From positions 1-45,711 of the forward strand of contig PNLY01000040.1 in assembly GCA_013823325.1 (NCBI GenBank): a stretch of DNA of 45,711 nucleotides, read 5' to 3'. A program made the translations under genes and the position numbers. The notes beneath the pieces were generated by a model that saw nothing but the letters and a program-made list of their open reading frames with translations, was not told the DNA's origin and did not search any database. How positions within the stretch are numbered: the first letter of the stretch is position 1; each line of letters starts with the position of its first letter. Positions 1 through 6,376 of this stretch are shown piece after piece. The stretch is from Methylobacterium sp. GTDB taxonomy: Bacteria; Pseudomonadota; Alphaproteobacteria; Rhizobiales; Beijerinckiaceae.

Positions 1-2
1 CC

Positions 3-485
3 TGGCCGGGCGAAGTGCTGCGCCTCGCCATGCTCAAGACCCATTACCGCCAGCCGATCGACTGGACGGTGAAGGCGCTGGAGGACGCGGAGAAGACGCT
101 GGCCGATTGGGCTGCTGCCGCCGGAGAAGCGGAGGCGGGGCAGGTCCCTGCCGGCGTTATCGAAGCGCTGGCCGATGATCTCAACACCTCGCAGGTGCTC
201 GCCGAGCTGCATGCCTTGCGCAAGGCCGGTGATCATGCCGGCCTGAAGGCGAGCCTTGCCTTGCTCGGCCTCACCCTCCCGCAGGTGGCCGCGGCCGAGA
301 TCGACGACGCCTTGCGCGCGAAGGTCGAGGCATCGATCGCCGCCCGCCTGGCCGCCCGCAAGGCGAAGAACTTCGCCGAATCCGATCGCCTCCGCGACGA
401 GCTTGTCGCGATGGGCATCGTGCTCATGGATGGCAAGGACCCGGCCACCGGCGAGTTGATGACCAGCTGGGAGGTGAAGCGGTGA
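3..485 (+). CDS. cysS: Cysteine--tRNA ligase, C-terminal part (5' truncated by window)
   Basis: The frame is open from base 3 and reads WPGEVLRLAMLKTHYRQPID, the typical helix after the KMSKS region of cysteinyl-tRNA synthetase. A DALR-type helical domain follows with the motif ALADDLNTSQVLAELHAL, then the late helix AARKAKNFAESDRLRDELVA and a short tail ending EVKR. The enzyme charges tRNA-Cys with cysteine in the cytoplasm. Only about 160 codons are present; the Rossmann catalytic domain lies upstream of the window. The stop at 483-485 overlaps the GTG start of the next gene at 482, so the two are probably translated from one message. The family assignment is secure from several conserved blocks. 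Confidence 0.95.
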   Translation, partial: WPGEVLRLAMLKTHYRQPIDWTVKALEDAEKTLADWAAAAGEAEAGQVPAGVIEALADDLNTSQVLAELHALRKAGDHAGLKASLALLGLTLPQVAAAEIDDALRAKVEASIAARLAARKAKNFAESDRLRDELVAMGIVLMDGKDPATGELMTSWEVKR

Positions 486-1039
486 ACCGCGACGCAACCC
501 CCTCTCCCCTTGCGGGAGAGGGTTGGGGTGAGGGGTCTCGCGACGCTGCCGGCGTCGGGCCTTCTGAAGCTCAGGCTGGAAGCGGTAGTGCGACCCCTCA
601 TCCGGCCGCTGCGCGGCCACCTTCTCCCGCAAGGGGAGAAGGGGAGCCCGCGCCAACCCGTCGGGAAGTCCTGAAAGCGCGTGCCCGCACCATGCGGCGC
701 GAGCCGACAGAGACCGAGCGCAAGCTTTGGTATCTGCTTCGCGATCGTCGCTTCAGCGGTTTCAAGTTCCGACGGCAGGTGCAGATCGGCCCTTACATTG
801 TCGACTTCGTGTGCTCGGCAAAGCGATTGATCGTCGAAGCCGATGGTGGGCAGCATGCCGAGAACGGCTACGATGAGCGGCGGGATACTTGGCTGAAGGC
901 GCAGGGTTTTCGCATTCGCCGCCTCTGGAACCACCAGATCATTCATCACCCGGACGAGGTCAGCGACACGCTTTGGAATGACCTCGACGGCGCGACCGTC
1001 CATGAAGTCAACGTATTGAAAGAACACCCACAACAATGA
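482..1039 (+). CDS. DUF559 (Vsr/PD-(D/E)XK-like) endonuclease-domain protein
   Basis: This is a 185-residue protein. Residues ~60-175 carry the DUF559 pattern: TETERKLWYLLRDRR, then FKFRRQVQIGPYIVDFVC, then LIVEADGGQH and GFRIRRLWN. In this family the D of IVDF, the E of VEADG and the following QH belong to a PD-(D/E)XK-like nuclease fold. No specific function is established; many such genes are stand-alone accessory genes. The chosen start is GTG 482, overlapping the cysS stop. Residues ~6-58 are encoded by a palindromic repeat pair (500-642) and read as low-complexity PSPLAGEGWGEG-type sequence, so the domain proper begins near residue 60. An ATG at 691 would cut into the first helix. The next ORF starts inside the stop codon (ATGA at 1036). 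Confidence 0.85.
   Translation: MNRDATPSPLAGEGWGEGSRDAAGVGPSEAQAGSGSATPHPAAARPPSPARGEGEPAPTRREVLKARARTMRREPTETERKLWYLLRDRRFSGFKFRRQVQIGPYIVDFVCSAKRLIVEADGGQHAENGYDERRDTWLKAQGFRIRRLWNHQIIHHPDEVSDTLWNDLDGATVHEVNVLKEHPQQ
500..642. repeat. Pair of REP-like palindromes inside the DUF559 gene
   Basis: Two hairpin units lie in opposite orientation. The first has arms CCCTCTCCC (500-508) and GGGAGAGGG (514-522) followed by a TTGGGGTGAGGGG tail. The second has a CCCCTCATCC lead, a GGCCGC/GCGGCC stem near 604-618, and arms CCTTCTCCC (620-628) and GGGAGAAGG (634-642). The second is roughly the reverse complement of the first. Such pairs are common intergenic repeats in alphaproteobacteria. This one is read through in the frame of the downstream gene. 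A related pair lies at 2815-2950. Confidence 0.8.
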
Positions 1040-1155
1040 CCACCGAAACCCCCAAGATCCGCAAGCGCGGTTCGCTCTCGATCGCGATGAAGCTCGTCAT
1101 GCTCGCCATGGTGATGCCGAAGGTGTTGCGTTACCGGCTGCGGGTGAGGCGATGA
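1036..1155 (+). CDS. 39-residue micro-ORF coupled to cimA
   Basis: The ATG at 1036 overlaps the DUF559 stop (ATGA), and the TGA at 1153-1155 overlaps the cimA ATG at 1152 (ATGA again). The peptide starts MTTETPKIRKRGSLSIAMKL, continues with a short hydrophobic stretch (VMLAMVMPKV) and ends with a basic tail (RYRLRVRR). The charge-hydrophobic-charge layout suggests a short amphipathic or membrane-associated peptide, but no family is recognised. The double overlap implies translational coupling, so the ORF could be a real small protein or simply a relay that delivers ribosomes to cimA. It is too short to judge by codon use. Confidence 0.5.
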   Translation: MTTETPKIRKRGSLSIAMKLVMLAMVMPKVLRYRLRVRR

Positions 1156-2807
1156 GCGCCGAGGCACAAGCCCCACTGGCCGAGGCTGCGCCGCGCCAGG
1201 CCGGCGAGGCTGCGCTCGCGCGCATCCACCTCTTCGACACGACGCTGCGCGACGGCGCCCAGACCACGGGCGTCGACTTCTCGCTCGACGACAAGCGCGC
1301 GGTCGCCGGCCTGCTCGACAAGCTCGGCATCGACTATGTCGAGGGCGGCTATCCCGGCGCAAACCCGCTCGACACCGCCTTCTTCGCACAGAAGCCGACG
1401 CAGCGCGCGAAGTTCGCCGCCTTCGGCATGACCAAGCGGGCAGGGCGCTCGGCCTCGAACGACCCCGGTATCGCCGCGCTGCTCGATGCCAAGGCCGACG
1501 CCATCGTCTTCGTCGCCAAGAGCTGGGACTATCACGTCCATGTCGCGCTCGAGATTTCGCTGGAAAACAATCTCGATGGCATCCGCGACAGCGTCGCGAC
1601 CGCCAAGGCTGCCGGCCGCGAGGTGATGCTCGATTGCGAGCACTTCTTCGACGGCTACAAGGCCAACCCCGACTACGCGCTCGCTTGCGCCCGCACTGCC
1701 TATGAGGCCGGCGCCCGCTGGGTCGTGCTCTGCGACACCAACGGCGGCACGCTGCCGGACGAGGTCGGTCGCATTGTTGCCGAGGTCGCCAAGGTCGTTC
1801 CGGGCGATCATCTCGGCATCCACGCCCATGACGATTGCGGCTGCGCCGTCGCCAATTCGCTCGCCGCGGTTGAGGCCGGCGTTCGCCAGATCCAGGGCAC
1901 GCTGAACGGGCTCGGCGAGCGCTGCGGCAACGCCAATCTCGTCACGCTGATCGGCGCTCTGAAGCTGAAGGACCGCTACAACCGCCGCTTCAGCCTCGGC
2001 GTCGGCGAAGCCGAGCTCGGCGAGCTCACCCATGTCTCGCGCGCGCTCGACGAGATGCTGAACCGTGCGCCGAACCGCCACGCTCCCTTCGTCGGCGCCT
2101 CCGCCTTCGCCACCAAGGCCGGCATCCATGCCTCGGCCGTGCTGAAGGACCCGCGCACCTACGAGCATGTCGCGCCCGACGCCGTCGGCAATGTCCGCAA
2201 GGTGCTGGTTTCGGACCAGGGCGGCAAGTCGAACCTCGTCGCCGAGCTGGAGCGCATCGGCGTCACCATCGGCCGCGACGATCCGCGCCTGTCGCGCGTG
2301 CTGGAGGAGTTGAAGGAGAAGGAAGCGCAGGGCTATGCCTTCGAGGGCGCCGACGCTTCGTTCTATCTGCTCGCCAAGCGCATTCTGGGCGAGCTGCCGG
2401 CCTATTTCGAGATCGAGCGCTTCACCGCCAATGTCGAGCGCCGCTACAATGCGCTGGGCGAGCTCGTCACCTTCTCGGAGGCGATCGTCAAGGTGAAGGT
2501 CGGCGAGGAATCACTGATCTCGGTCGCCGAAAGCGCGCTCGGCCCGGTCAATGCGCTCGATCTCGCCTTGCGCAAGGATCTCGGCCGCTACCAGTCGTTG
2601 ATCGGGGGCCTCAGGCTGGTCGACTACAAGGTGCGCGTCTTCCAGGGCGGCACCGACGCGGTCACCCGCGTCCTGATCGAGTCGGCGGACGAGACCGGCG
2701 AGCGCTGGACCACGGTCGGCGTCAGCGCCAACATCATCGACGCCTCGTTCCAGGCGCTGGTCGACTCGATCACCTACAAGCTGATGCGCGAAGGCGCGAC
2801 GGCGTAG
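1152..2807 (+). CDS. cimA: (R)-citramalate synthase
   Basis: This is a 551-residue enzyme of the LeuA/DRE-TIM family that condenses pyruvate and acetyl-CoA to (R)-citramalate, the first step of the threonine-independent route to 2-oxobutanoate and isoleucine. The family signature FDTTLRDGAQTTGVDFS lies near residues 28-44. The metal-binding segment GIHAHDDCGCAVAN lies near 220-235, and NGLGERCGNANL near 250. The C-terminal third (~400-551) is the LeuA-type allosteric dimer domain, as in isoleucine-feedback-regulated enzymes. The length and the YVEGGYPGANP block match CimA rather than LeuA. The start overlaps the stop of the micro-ORF upstream. A repeat pair follows immediately. Confidence 0.93.
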   Translation: MSAEAQAPLAEAAPRQAGEAALARIHLFDTTLRDGAQTTGVDFSLDDKRAVAGLLDKLGIDYVEGGYPGANPLDTAFFAQKPTQRAKFAAFGMTKRAGRSASNDPGIAALLDAKADAIVFVAKSWDYHVHVALEISLENNLDGIRDSVATAKAAGREVMLDCEHFFDGYKANPDYALACARTAYEAGARWVVLCDTNGGTLPDEVGRIVAEVAKVVPGDHLGIHAHDDCGCAVANSLAAVEAGVRQIQGTLNGLGERCGNANLVTLIGALKLKDRYNRRFSLGVGEAELGELTHVSRALDEMLNRAPNRHAPFVGASAFATKAGIHASAVLKDPRTYEHVAPDAVGNVRKVLVSDQGGKSNLVAELERIGVTIGRDDPRLSRVLEELKEKEAQGYAFEGADASFYLLAKRILGELPAYFEIERFTANVERRYNALGELVTFSEAIVKVKVGEESLISVAESALGPVNALDLALRKDLGRYQSLIGGLRLVDYKVRVFQGGTDAVTRVLIESADETGERWTTVGVSANIIDASFQALVDSITYKLMREGATA

Positions 2808-2814
2808 ATAGCCT

Positions 2815-2950
2815 CCTTCTCCCCTCGGGGGAGAAGGTCCGGCAGGGGATGAGGGCGGTTCGACTGGGTGAGTCGGTTGTCGACCGGCCCTTTCCTTCCC
2901 TCATCCGTCAGCGCTTCGCGCTGCCACCTTCTCCCCCGAGGGGAGAAGGT
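2815..2950. repeat. REP-like palindrome pair downstream of cimA
   Basis: A hairpin CCTTCTCCCC-TCG-GGGGAGAAGG (2815-2837) is followed by a GGGGATGAGGG tail. An inverted partner has a CCCTCATCC lead, the small palindrome CAGCGCTTCGCGCTG (2909-2923) and a hairpin ACCTTCTCCC/GGGAGAAGGT (2926-2950). It is the same family as the pair at 500-642. Its position between convergent genes would allow it to act as a transcription end for cimA, though neither hairpin has a clear T run. Confidence 0.75.
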
Positions 2951-2956
2951 GAAGGG

Positions 2957-3289
2957 TCACTCCGTCAGGCGCAGCGACTTCTCCTTGCAGAGGTCGATGC
3001 CGTCATTGTCGCTTTCGCTCTCGTCGCTGAACTTGCCGAGCAGGTAGTAGCTGCAGCCGGCCGGCTTGTTGAGCTTGATCATGATGCTCTTGCCCGGCGC
3101 CAGCGGCTTGGCGAGCTTGCCAACGAGCCGGGCCTGCTCGCCCGTCGTGGTGATCTCCAAAGACTCCAGCGGGACGGTGCGGGCATTGGTGATCTTGATC
3201 TGCGCCGGTGGGCGTGATTGCGCGAGAGCCGGCGCGACAGTTAGCAGCGCGAGCGCGCAAGCGGCGGGAAGAATGCGTCGAAGCGTCAT
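2957..3289 (-). CDS. Small secreted protein of unknown function
   Basis: This is a 110-residue protein. The N-terminus (MTLRRILPAACALALLTVAP, then ALAQ) is a clear Sec signal peptide with a likely cut after ALA. The mature part is about 87 residues with two cysteines (near positions 79 and 101) that could form a disulfide in the periplasm. It contains the segment IKITNARTVPLESLEI, which looks like a small beta-sandwich. An AGGAG ribosome binding site precedes the ATG at 3289. It stands alone on the minus strand, convergent with cimA across the repeat pair. No named family is recognised. Confidence 0.75.
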   Translation of the reverse strand: MTLRRILPAACALALLTVAPALAQSRPPAQIKITNARTVPLESLEITTTGEQARLVGKLAKPLAPGKSIMIKLNKPAGCSYYLLGKFSDESESDNDGIDLCKEKSLRLTE

Positions 3290-3309
3290 GGGCGTCTTCT
3301 CCTAGCCTC

Positions 3310-3335
3310 AGCCTTTAAAGGCTTTAGACTAGTCT
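3310..3335. promoter_or_regulatory. Two adjacent perfect palindromes in a divergent intergenic region
   Basis: AGCCTTTAAAGGCT (3310-3323) and AGACTAGTCT (3326-3335) sit two bases apart, 21 bases upstream of the secreted-protein start at 3289 and about 125 bases upstream of the kinase start. Their placement suits operator sites for a dimeric regulator, but no regulator is identified nearby. Confidence 0.4.
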
Positions 3336-3460
3336 GACATCGCTCTTGCGACGAGAACAAGGCCCGATTGGTGCCGGTTCATGGCGAAAGCGTTCCGTTG
3401 CAGACGCCAAGAACGTCGCCGATCCTGCTGCGGGAAAATGGAGTTTCCGGGCCTTTGACC

Positions 3461-4090
3461 ATGCAGACTTCCCAAGACATCGCCACCGGGATCATCGAGC
3501 ACGCGCGTGACCAGCGCCGCATCGTCGTCGCGCTCGCCGGTGCTCCGGGAGCCGGCAAGTCGACGCTGAGCGAGCAGCTGCTCGCAGCGCTGCCGGTAGG
3601 CGAAGCGGGGCTGGTTCCGATGGACGGCTATCATTTCGACAATGCCGTGCTCGATGCGATGGGGCTACGCCATCGCAAGGGCGCTCCGCAGACCTTCGAC
3701 TGCGCCGGCCTCGCGGCGACGCTGCGGCGTATCCGGTCGGGCGAGGGTGATGTCGCGGTGCCGCTCTTTGATCGGCAGGCCGATCTCGCCCGCGCCGCTG
3801 CGGCGATCATTCCGGCCGATGCCCGGTTCATCCTGGTCGAGGGCAACTACCTCCTGCTCGACCGGGCGCCCTGGTCGGACCTCGCGCCGCTCTTCGACCT
3901 CACCATCTTCATCGAGGTGCCGATGGCAGAGCTGGAGCGCCGGCTGCTGGCCCGCTGGACCGATCTCGGCCGCAGCGAAGAAGCCGCGCGCGCCTGGGTC
4001 GCAGGCAACGACCTGCCCAATGCGCGGCTGGTGATCGAAGGCAGCCGGCGGGCCGATATCGTTTGGGGGAACGGCGCCAGCGCACCCTGA
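3461..4090 (+). CDS. P-loop nucleoside/pantothenate-kinase-like protein (FrcK-type)
   Basis: This is a 209-residue cytosolic kinase-like protein. Walker A is GAPGAGKST near residues 27-35. It is followed by the substrate-side motif MDGYHFDN and the segment RKGAPQTFD, both typical of the uridine kinase/pantothenate kinase-like group that includes the FrcK proteins next to sugar ABC transporters. A second-strand block ILVEGNYLLLDRAPW and an arginine-rich lid (RRLLARWTDLG) follow. The substrate is not known. The frame is open to 3368, but the ATG at 3461 gives the usual family length and removes an unconserved leader. It has no cotranscribed partner in the window, and the sugar transporter expected for FrcK is absent. 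Confidence 0.75.
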   Translation: MQTSQDIATGIIEHARDQRRIVVALAGAPGAGKSTLSEQLLAALPVGEAGLVPMDGYHFDNAVLDAMGLRHRKGAPQTFDCAGLAATLRRIRSGEGDVAVPLFDRQADLARAAAAIIPADARFILVEGNYLLLDRAPWSDLAPLFDLTIFIEVPMAELERRLLARWTDLGRSEEAARAWVAGNDLPNARLVIEGSRRADIVWGNGASAP

Positions 4091-4106
4091 TCCCACAAAG
4101 CGCGAG

Positions 4107-4200
4107 TCGTCCCGGGCGACCGGAGGGAGACCCGGGACCCATGCTGAACCTTTTTCGGAAGGCGAGTATCGGCTTGAAGGTACCGACCTGTCCATGGACA
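4107..4200 (+). repeat. Left copy of a ~95-bp inverted repeat
   Basis: The stretch runs from TCGTCCCGGGCG to the palindrome GTCCATGGAC (4190-4199). Its reverse complement recurs at 6175-6268 with small differences, including a 29-base perfect match (4159-4187 against 6186-6214). It contains the internal palindrome GTCCCGGG/CCCGGGAC. The two copies face each other across a 2-kb module. It resembles a dispersed intergenic repeat of alphaproteobacteria. Confidence 0.8.
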
Positions 4201-4266
4201 GATGCCTCGCACTGACGCTGACGCCACCCCGCCAGCACACACTGCTTGTTAACCATTCACGGAATT

Positions 4267-4283
4267 GTCCGTCCAGGACGGAC
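4267..4283. promoter_or_regulatory. 17-bp palindrome upstream of the winged-helix-like gene
   Basis: GTCCGTCC-A-GGACGGAC is an 8+1+8 perfect palindrome located 69 bases before the ATG at 4352. It is a plausible autoregulatory operator for the DNA-binding-like protein encoded next. It may also be structural, since GTCC/GGAC palindromes recur at both ends of the module. Confidence 0.4.
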
Positions 4284-4351
4284 GATTAGGGCTGGATCCG
4301 GAGACCCGCCGGAGTCATGTATGTCCCATCGAAGCCGGAAACGGACGGGAC

Positions 4352-4813
4352 ATGGAACAGGACCTGACGCAGCACAAGGCCGAACGGGACGCCCGCGTCG
4401 ACGGGCTGACGCGGTCGATCCTCACGGCGATCGAGCCGGTGATCGCGGCCCAGATCAGGCAGCAGATCGGCACGATCGTCGCGGAACTGATGCGTGACAA
4501 GCTCGCCGCCACGATGCAGTCGGTCATGGCGGACCTGCATGTCCAGACGCAGCCCGAGCAGCAGGCCCGGAGGGCGCAGACCGGCTTCACCGGAACCTCG
4601 ACCGCCGGCGTGATCGAGTTCATGCGTCTCCACGCCGATCGCGGCGGCGTCCTGGGAGCGCAGATCCTTGACTATCTCCAGGCCGAGAAAGGCGTCGAGA
4701 ACCGCGAGACCGCGCGCAAGGCGGTCACCAGAACGCGGGAGATGGGCTTCATCCGGAAGGACGCCCAGAACCGGTGGCACGCCACCGACAAGCTGAAGGA
4801 ATTGCCATCCTAA
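4352..4813 (+). CDS. Hypothetical protein with C-terminal winged-helix-like domain
   Basis: This is a 153-residue protein. The N-terminal half (~1-65) is helical and amphipathic (LTAIEPVIAAQIRQQIGTIV, then AELMRDKLAATMQSVM), as in a dimerisation or coiled region. A short polar linker (QPEQQARRAQTG) follows. The C-terminal part (~85-153) reads like a winged helix: VIEFMRLHADRGGVLGAQIL, NRETARKAVTRTREMGFI, then RKDAQNRWHATDK as the wing. The start at 4352 follows ACGGACGGGA as ribosome binding site; a TTG at 4265 would add 29 doubtful residues. It ends 17 bases before a tRNA-like gene, so both may share a transcript. No known family is recognised. A DNA-binding role is inference from the predicted fold. 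Confidence 0.65.
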   Translation: MEQDLTQHKAERDARVDGLTRSILTAIEPVIAAQIRQQIGTIVAELMRDKLAATMQSVMADLHVQTQPEQQARRAQTGFTGTSTAGVIEFMRLHADRGGVLGAQILDYLQAEKGVENRETARKAVTRTREMGFIRKDAQNRWHATDKLKELPS

Positions 4814-4830
4814 CGGGGCGGCTCAGAGAT

Positions 4831-4916
4831 CGCGGTGTGGTGAAATGGTAGACACGCCCACTCGGGAAGTGGGTGAGCTCCGGCTTGTGGGGGTCCGAAT
4901 CCCCCCACCGCGACCA
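4831..4916 (+). tRNA. Class II tRNA-like gene, leucine-type body with apparent GGG anticodon
   Basis: A full cloverleaf can be drawn. The acceptor stem is CGCGGTG (4831-4837) with CACCGCG (4906-4912), discriminator A and an encoded CCA. The D arm GTG-AAATGGTAGA-CAC is the leucine-tRNA pattern. The anticodon stem CCCAC/GTGGG closes the loop TCGGGAA (4862-4868). A long variable arm (AGC-TCCG-GCT) and a T arm GGGGG-TCCGAAT-CCCCC follow. All stems pair perfectly, arguing against simple decay. Two features are abnormal: position 33 is C instead of the near-universal U, and position 55 is C instead of U. Read literally the anticodon is GGG (proline CCC) on a leucine-type body. It may be a functional odd tRNA, a tRNA mimic or an attachment site. 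Confidence 0.6.
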
Positions 4917-4921
4917 AACGG

Positions 4922-4967
4922 AAACGCCCCGGCCGCAACCTCGAAGGTTCGCGCGACCGGGGCGTTT
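4922..4967. terminator. Strong hairpin after the tRNA-like gene
   Basis: An 11-bp perfect stem AAACGCCCCGG (4922-4932) pairs with CCGGGGCGTTT (4957-4967). Inside the loop a second hairpin AACCT-CGA-AGGTT (4937-4949) forms. It ends in TTT but lacks a longer T run. It probably ends the tRNA-like transcript. Confidence 0.6.
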
Positions 4968-4981
4968 GCCCACTCGGGAAG
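4968..4981 (+). repeat. 14-bp direct copy of the tRNA-like anticodon arm
   Basis: GCCCACTCGGGAAG occurs here and at 4856-4869, where it spans the 5' side of the anticodon stem and the whole anticodon loop. The copies are 112 bases apart and flank the 3' half of the tRNA-like gene and its hairpin. Tyrosine recombinases often use anticodon arms as crossover cores, so this could be an att-like remnant, but no recombinase gene is present. Confidence 0.65.
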
Positions 4982-5037
4982 AATCGAAACTATCGCTCGA
5001 AGCGCCGTGCTTGGCAATTAGAGCTCGATCGCATGGT

Positions 5038-6042
5038 TTACGCCTGCTTGCGCTCCGACGCCGGGCGGACGAGGACGTTGTCGTTCTGGGGGTGCTTGGC
5101 GAAGGTCGCCCCGACCGGGCGATGGTAGAACAGGCGCCTTGCCTCGCCGGACGCGACAGCCGTCGCGAAGCGCTCCCCGTCACTACGCTTCGAGGTGTTC
5201 CAACGGAATGTGAACTCGTCCAGGTAGCGCTGTGCATGCTGCGCCGAGATCGACTTGTAGGTGCCCCGGATCGCGTTCTTGATCAGCGAGAAGAACGACT
5301 CGTCGAGGTTCGTCGAGGCGATGCCATCGGTGAACTTGCTCGAATGGTCGACGGTCATGTGCAGGTAATCGCTCTTCTTGAGGAAGCCGTAGCTGCTCAG
5401 GGTGTCAGTGACGATCGTCGACTGCGGGTGCACGTGCTCGGAGATCGCGGCCTTAAGCTGAAGCTGGGAGATGCCCGGGACGATGACGGTGCGCGCCTGA
5501 CGCGTCGTGCGATCGATCATCGCCAGGACGATCTTCTTGCCCTCGGCGCCACGTCCGCGCTTGAACTTGAAGCCGGCGCGCCCCCGCTTCTTGCCGCCCT
5601 GATAGGCCTCGTCGACCTCGACGATGTGCCCGGGACCGCCGATCTTGCCGTTGAACTGCCCGATCGCCGCCTCGCGGATGCGATGGAGCATGAACCAGGC
5701 AGCTTCGTAGGATAGACCGAGGTGGCGTTCGAGCTCCTTGGCCGAGATCGCGTTCTTGGCTCCCGCGAACATCCGCATCGCGAACAGCCACTTCCTCAGC
5801 GGGATGTGGCTTCGCTCCATCGGGGTCAGCGTGGTCACGGTGAAGCGCTTGGCACAGGAACCGCACTTCCATCGAAGCCGGTTCGCATTCGGGTCGGCGA
5901 TCTCATAGCAGCGCAAGTGTCCGCAGCGCGGGCAGTGAACGCCGTTCGGCCAGCGGACATCCCGGACATAGGCATGCGCCTTCGCCTCGTCCGCGAAGCA
6001 GTCGAACAGCGCATCCAGGGAATGGACATCAGCCTGTGCCAT
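5038..6042 (-). mobile_element. IS1595-family transposase gene
   Basis: From the ATG at 6042 the protein has 334 residues. A zinc ribbon with Cys37, Cys40, Cys60 and Cys63 (HCPRCGH ... WKCGSC) follows the typical RDVRWPNG lead. Then comes a helical region (LGLSYEAAWFMLHRIREA) and an RNase H-like catalytic core. The likely catalytic residues are D144 (VEVDEAYQGGKK), D213 (IVTDTLSSYG), N245 and E248 (STNLDESFFSLIKNAIRGTY). This matches the IS1595 (ISXO2-like) DDE/DDNE group. The frame is open to an ATG at 6096, but the 6042 start fits the family. The gene is intact, yet clear terminal inverted repeats were not found. An 8-base GCATGGTT at 5031 and 6103 is only a weak target-duplication candidate. 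Confidence 0.85.
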
Positions 6043-6174
6043 GTCCCGGACATGGTGCGTCCTGCTGCGTGACGGAAGGGAATGGCTCCGGCCCATCGCG
6101 CGGCATGGTTAAAATGGCCGACACGCTAGCCAAGGCATTGATGCACTTATTGAACGGCGGTCCCTATGGACACC

Positions 6175-6268
6175 GTCCATGGACAGTCGGTACCTTCAAG
6201 CCGATACTCGCCTTTCGGAAAGGCTCAGGCATGGGTCCCGGATCTCCGCTTCGCTGCGTCCGGGACGA
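6175..6268 (-). repeat. Right copy of the ~95-bp inverted repeat
   Basis: This is the reverse complement of the 4107-4200 copy, beginning with the palindrome GTCCATGGAC (6175-6184) and ending CGTCCGGGACGA. It holds the palindromic block GTCCCGGATCTCCGC/GCGTCCGGGAC. Together with the left copy it delimits the module with the winged-helix-like gene, the tRNA-like gene and the transposase. The non-coding stretch 6043-6376 otherwise holds only this repeat and the presumed promoter of the exporter gene. Confidence 0.8.
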
Positions 6269-6376
6269 CATTGTCGTCATCATCATCGTACAAGCGACTT
6301 CGGTAATTTCTCCTCCCGCCCCCTGCATTCCCCAGAGAATCCGCCTATATCGGCGGTTCCATTTGGAAGCATTTCA

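Noticed and set aside
233..1036. Minus-strand frame over cysS and the DUF559 gene
   Set aside because: Its middle reads LTPTLSRKGRGG, the translation of the palindromic repeat in reverse, and the rest mirrors the DUF559 gene.
4831..4916. Interpretation of the tRNA-like gene with CGG anticodon and U33 in register
   Set aside because: Shifting the loop by one base breaks three of five pairs in the anticodon stem, so the C33/GGG reading fits better.
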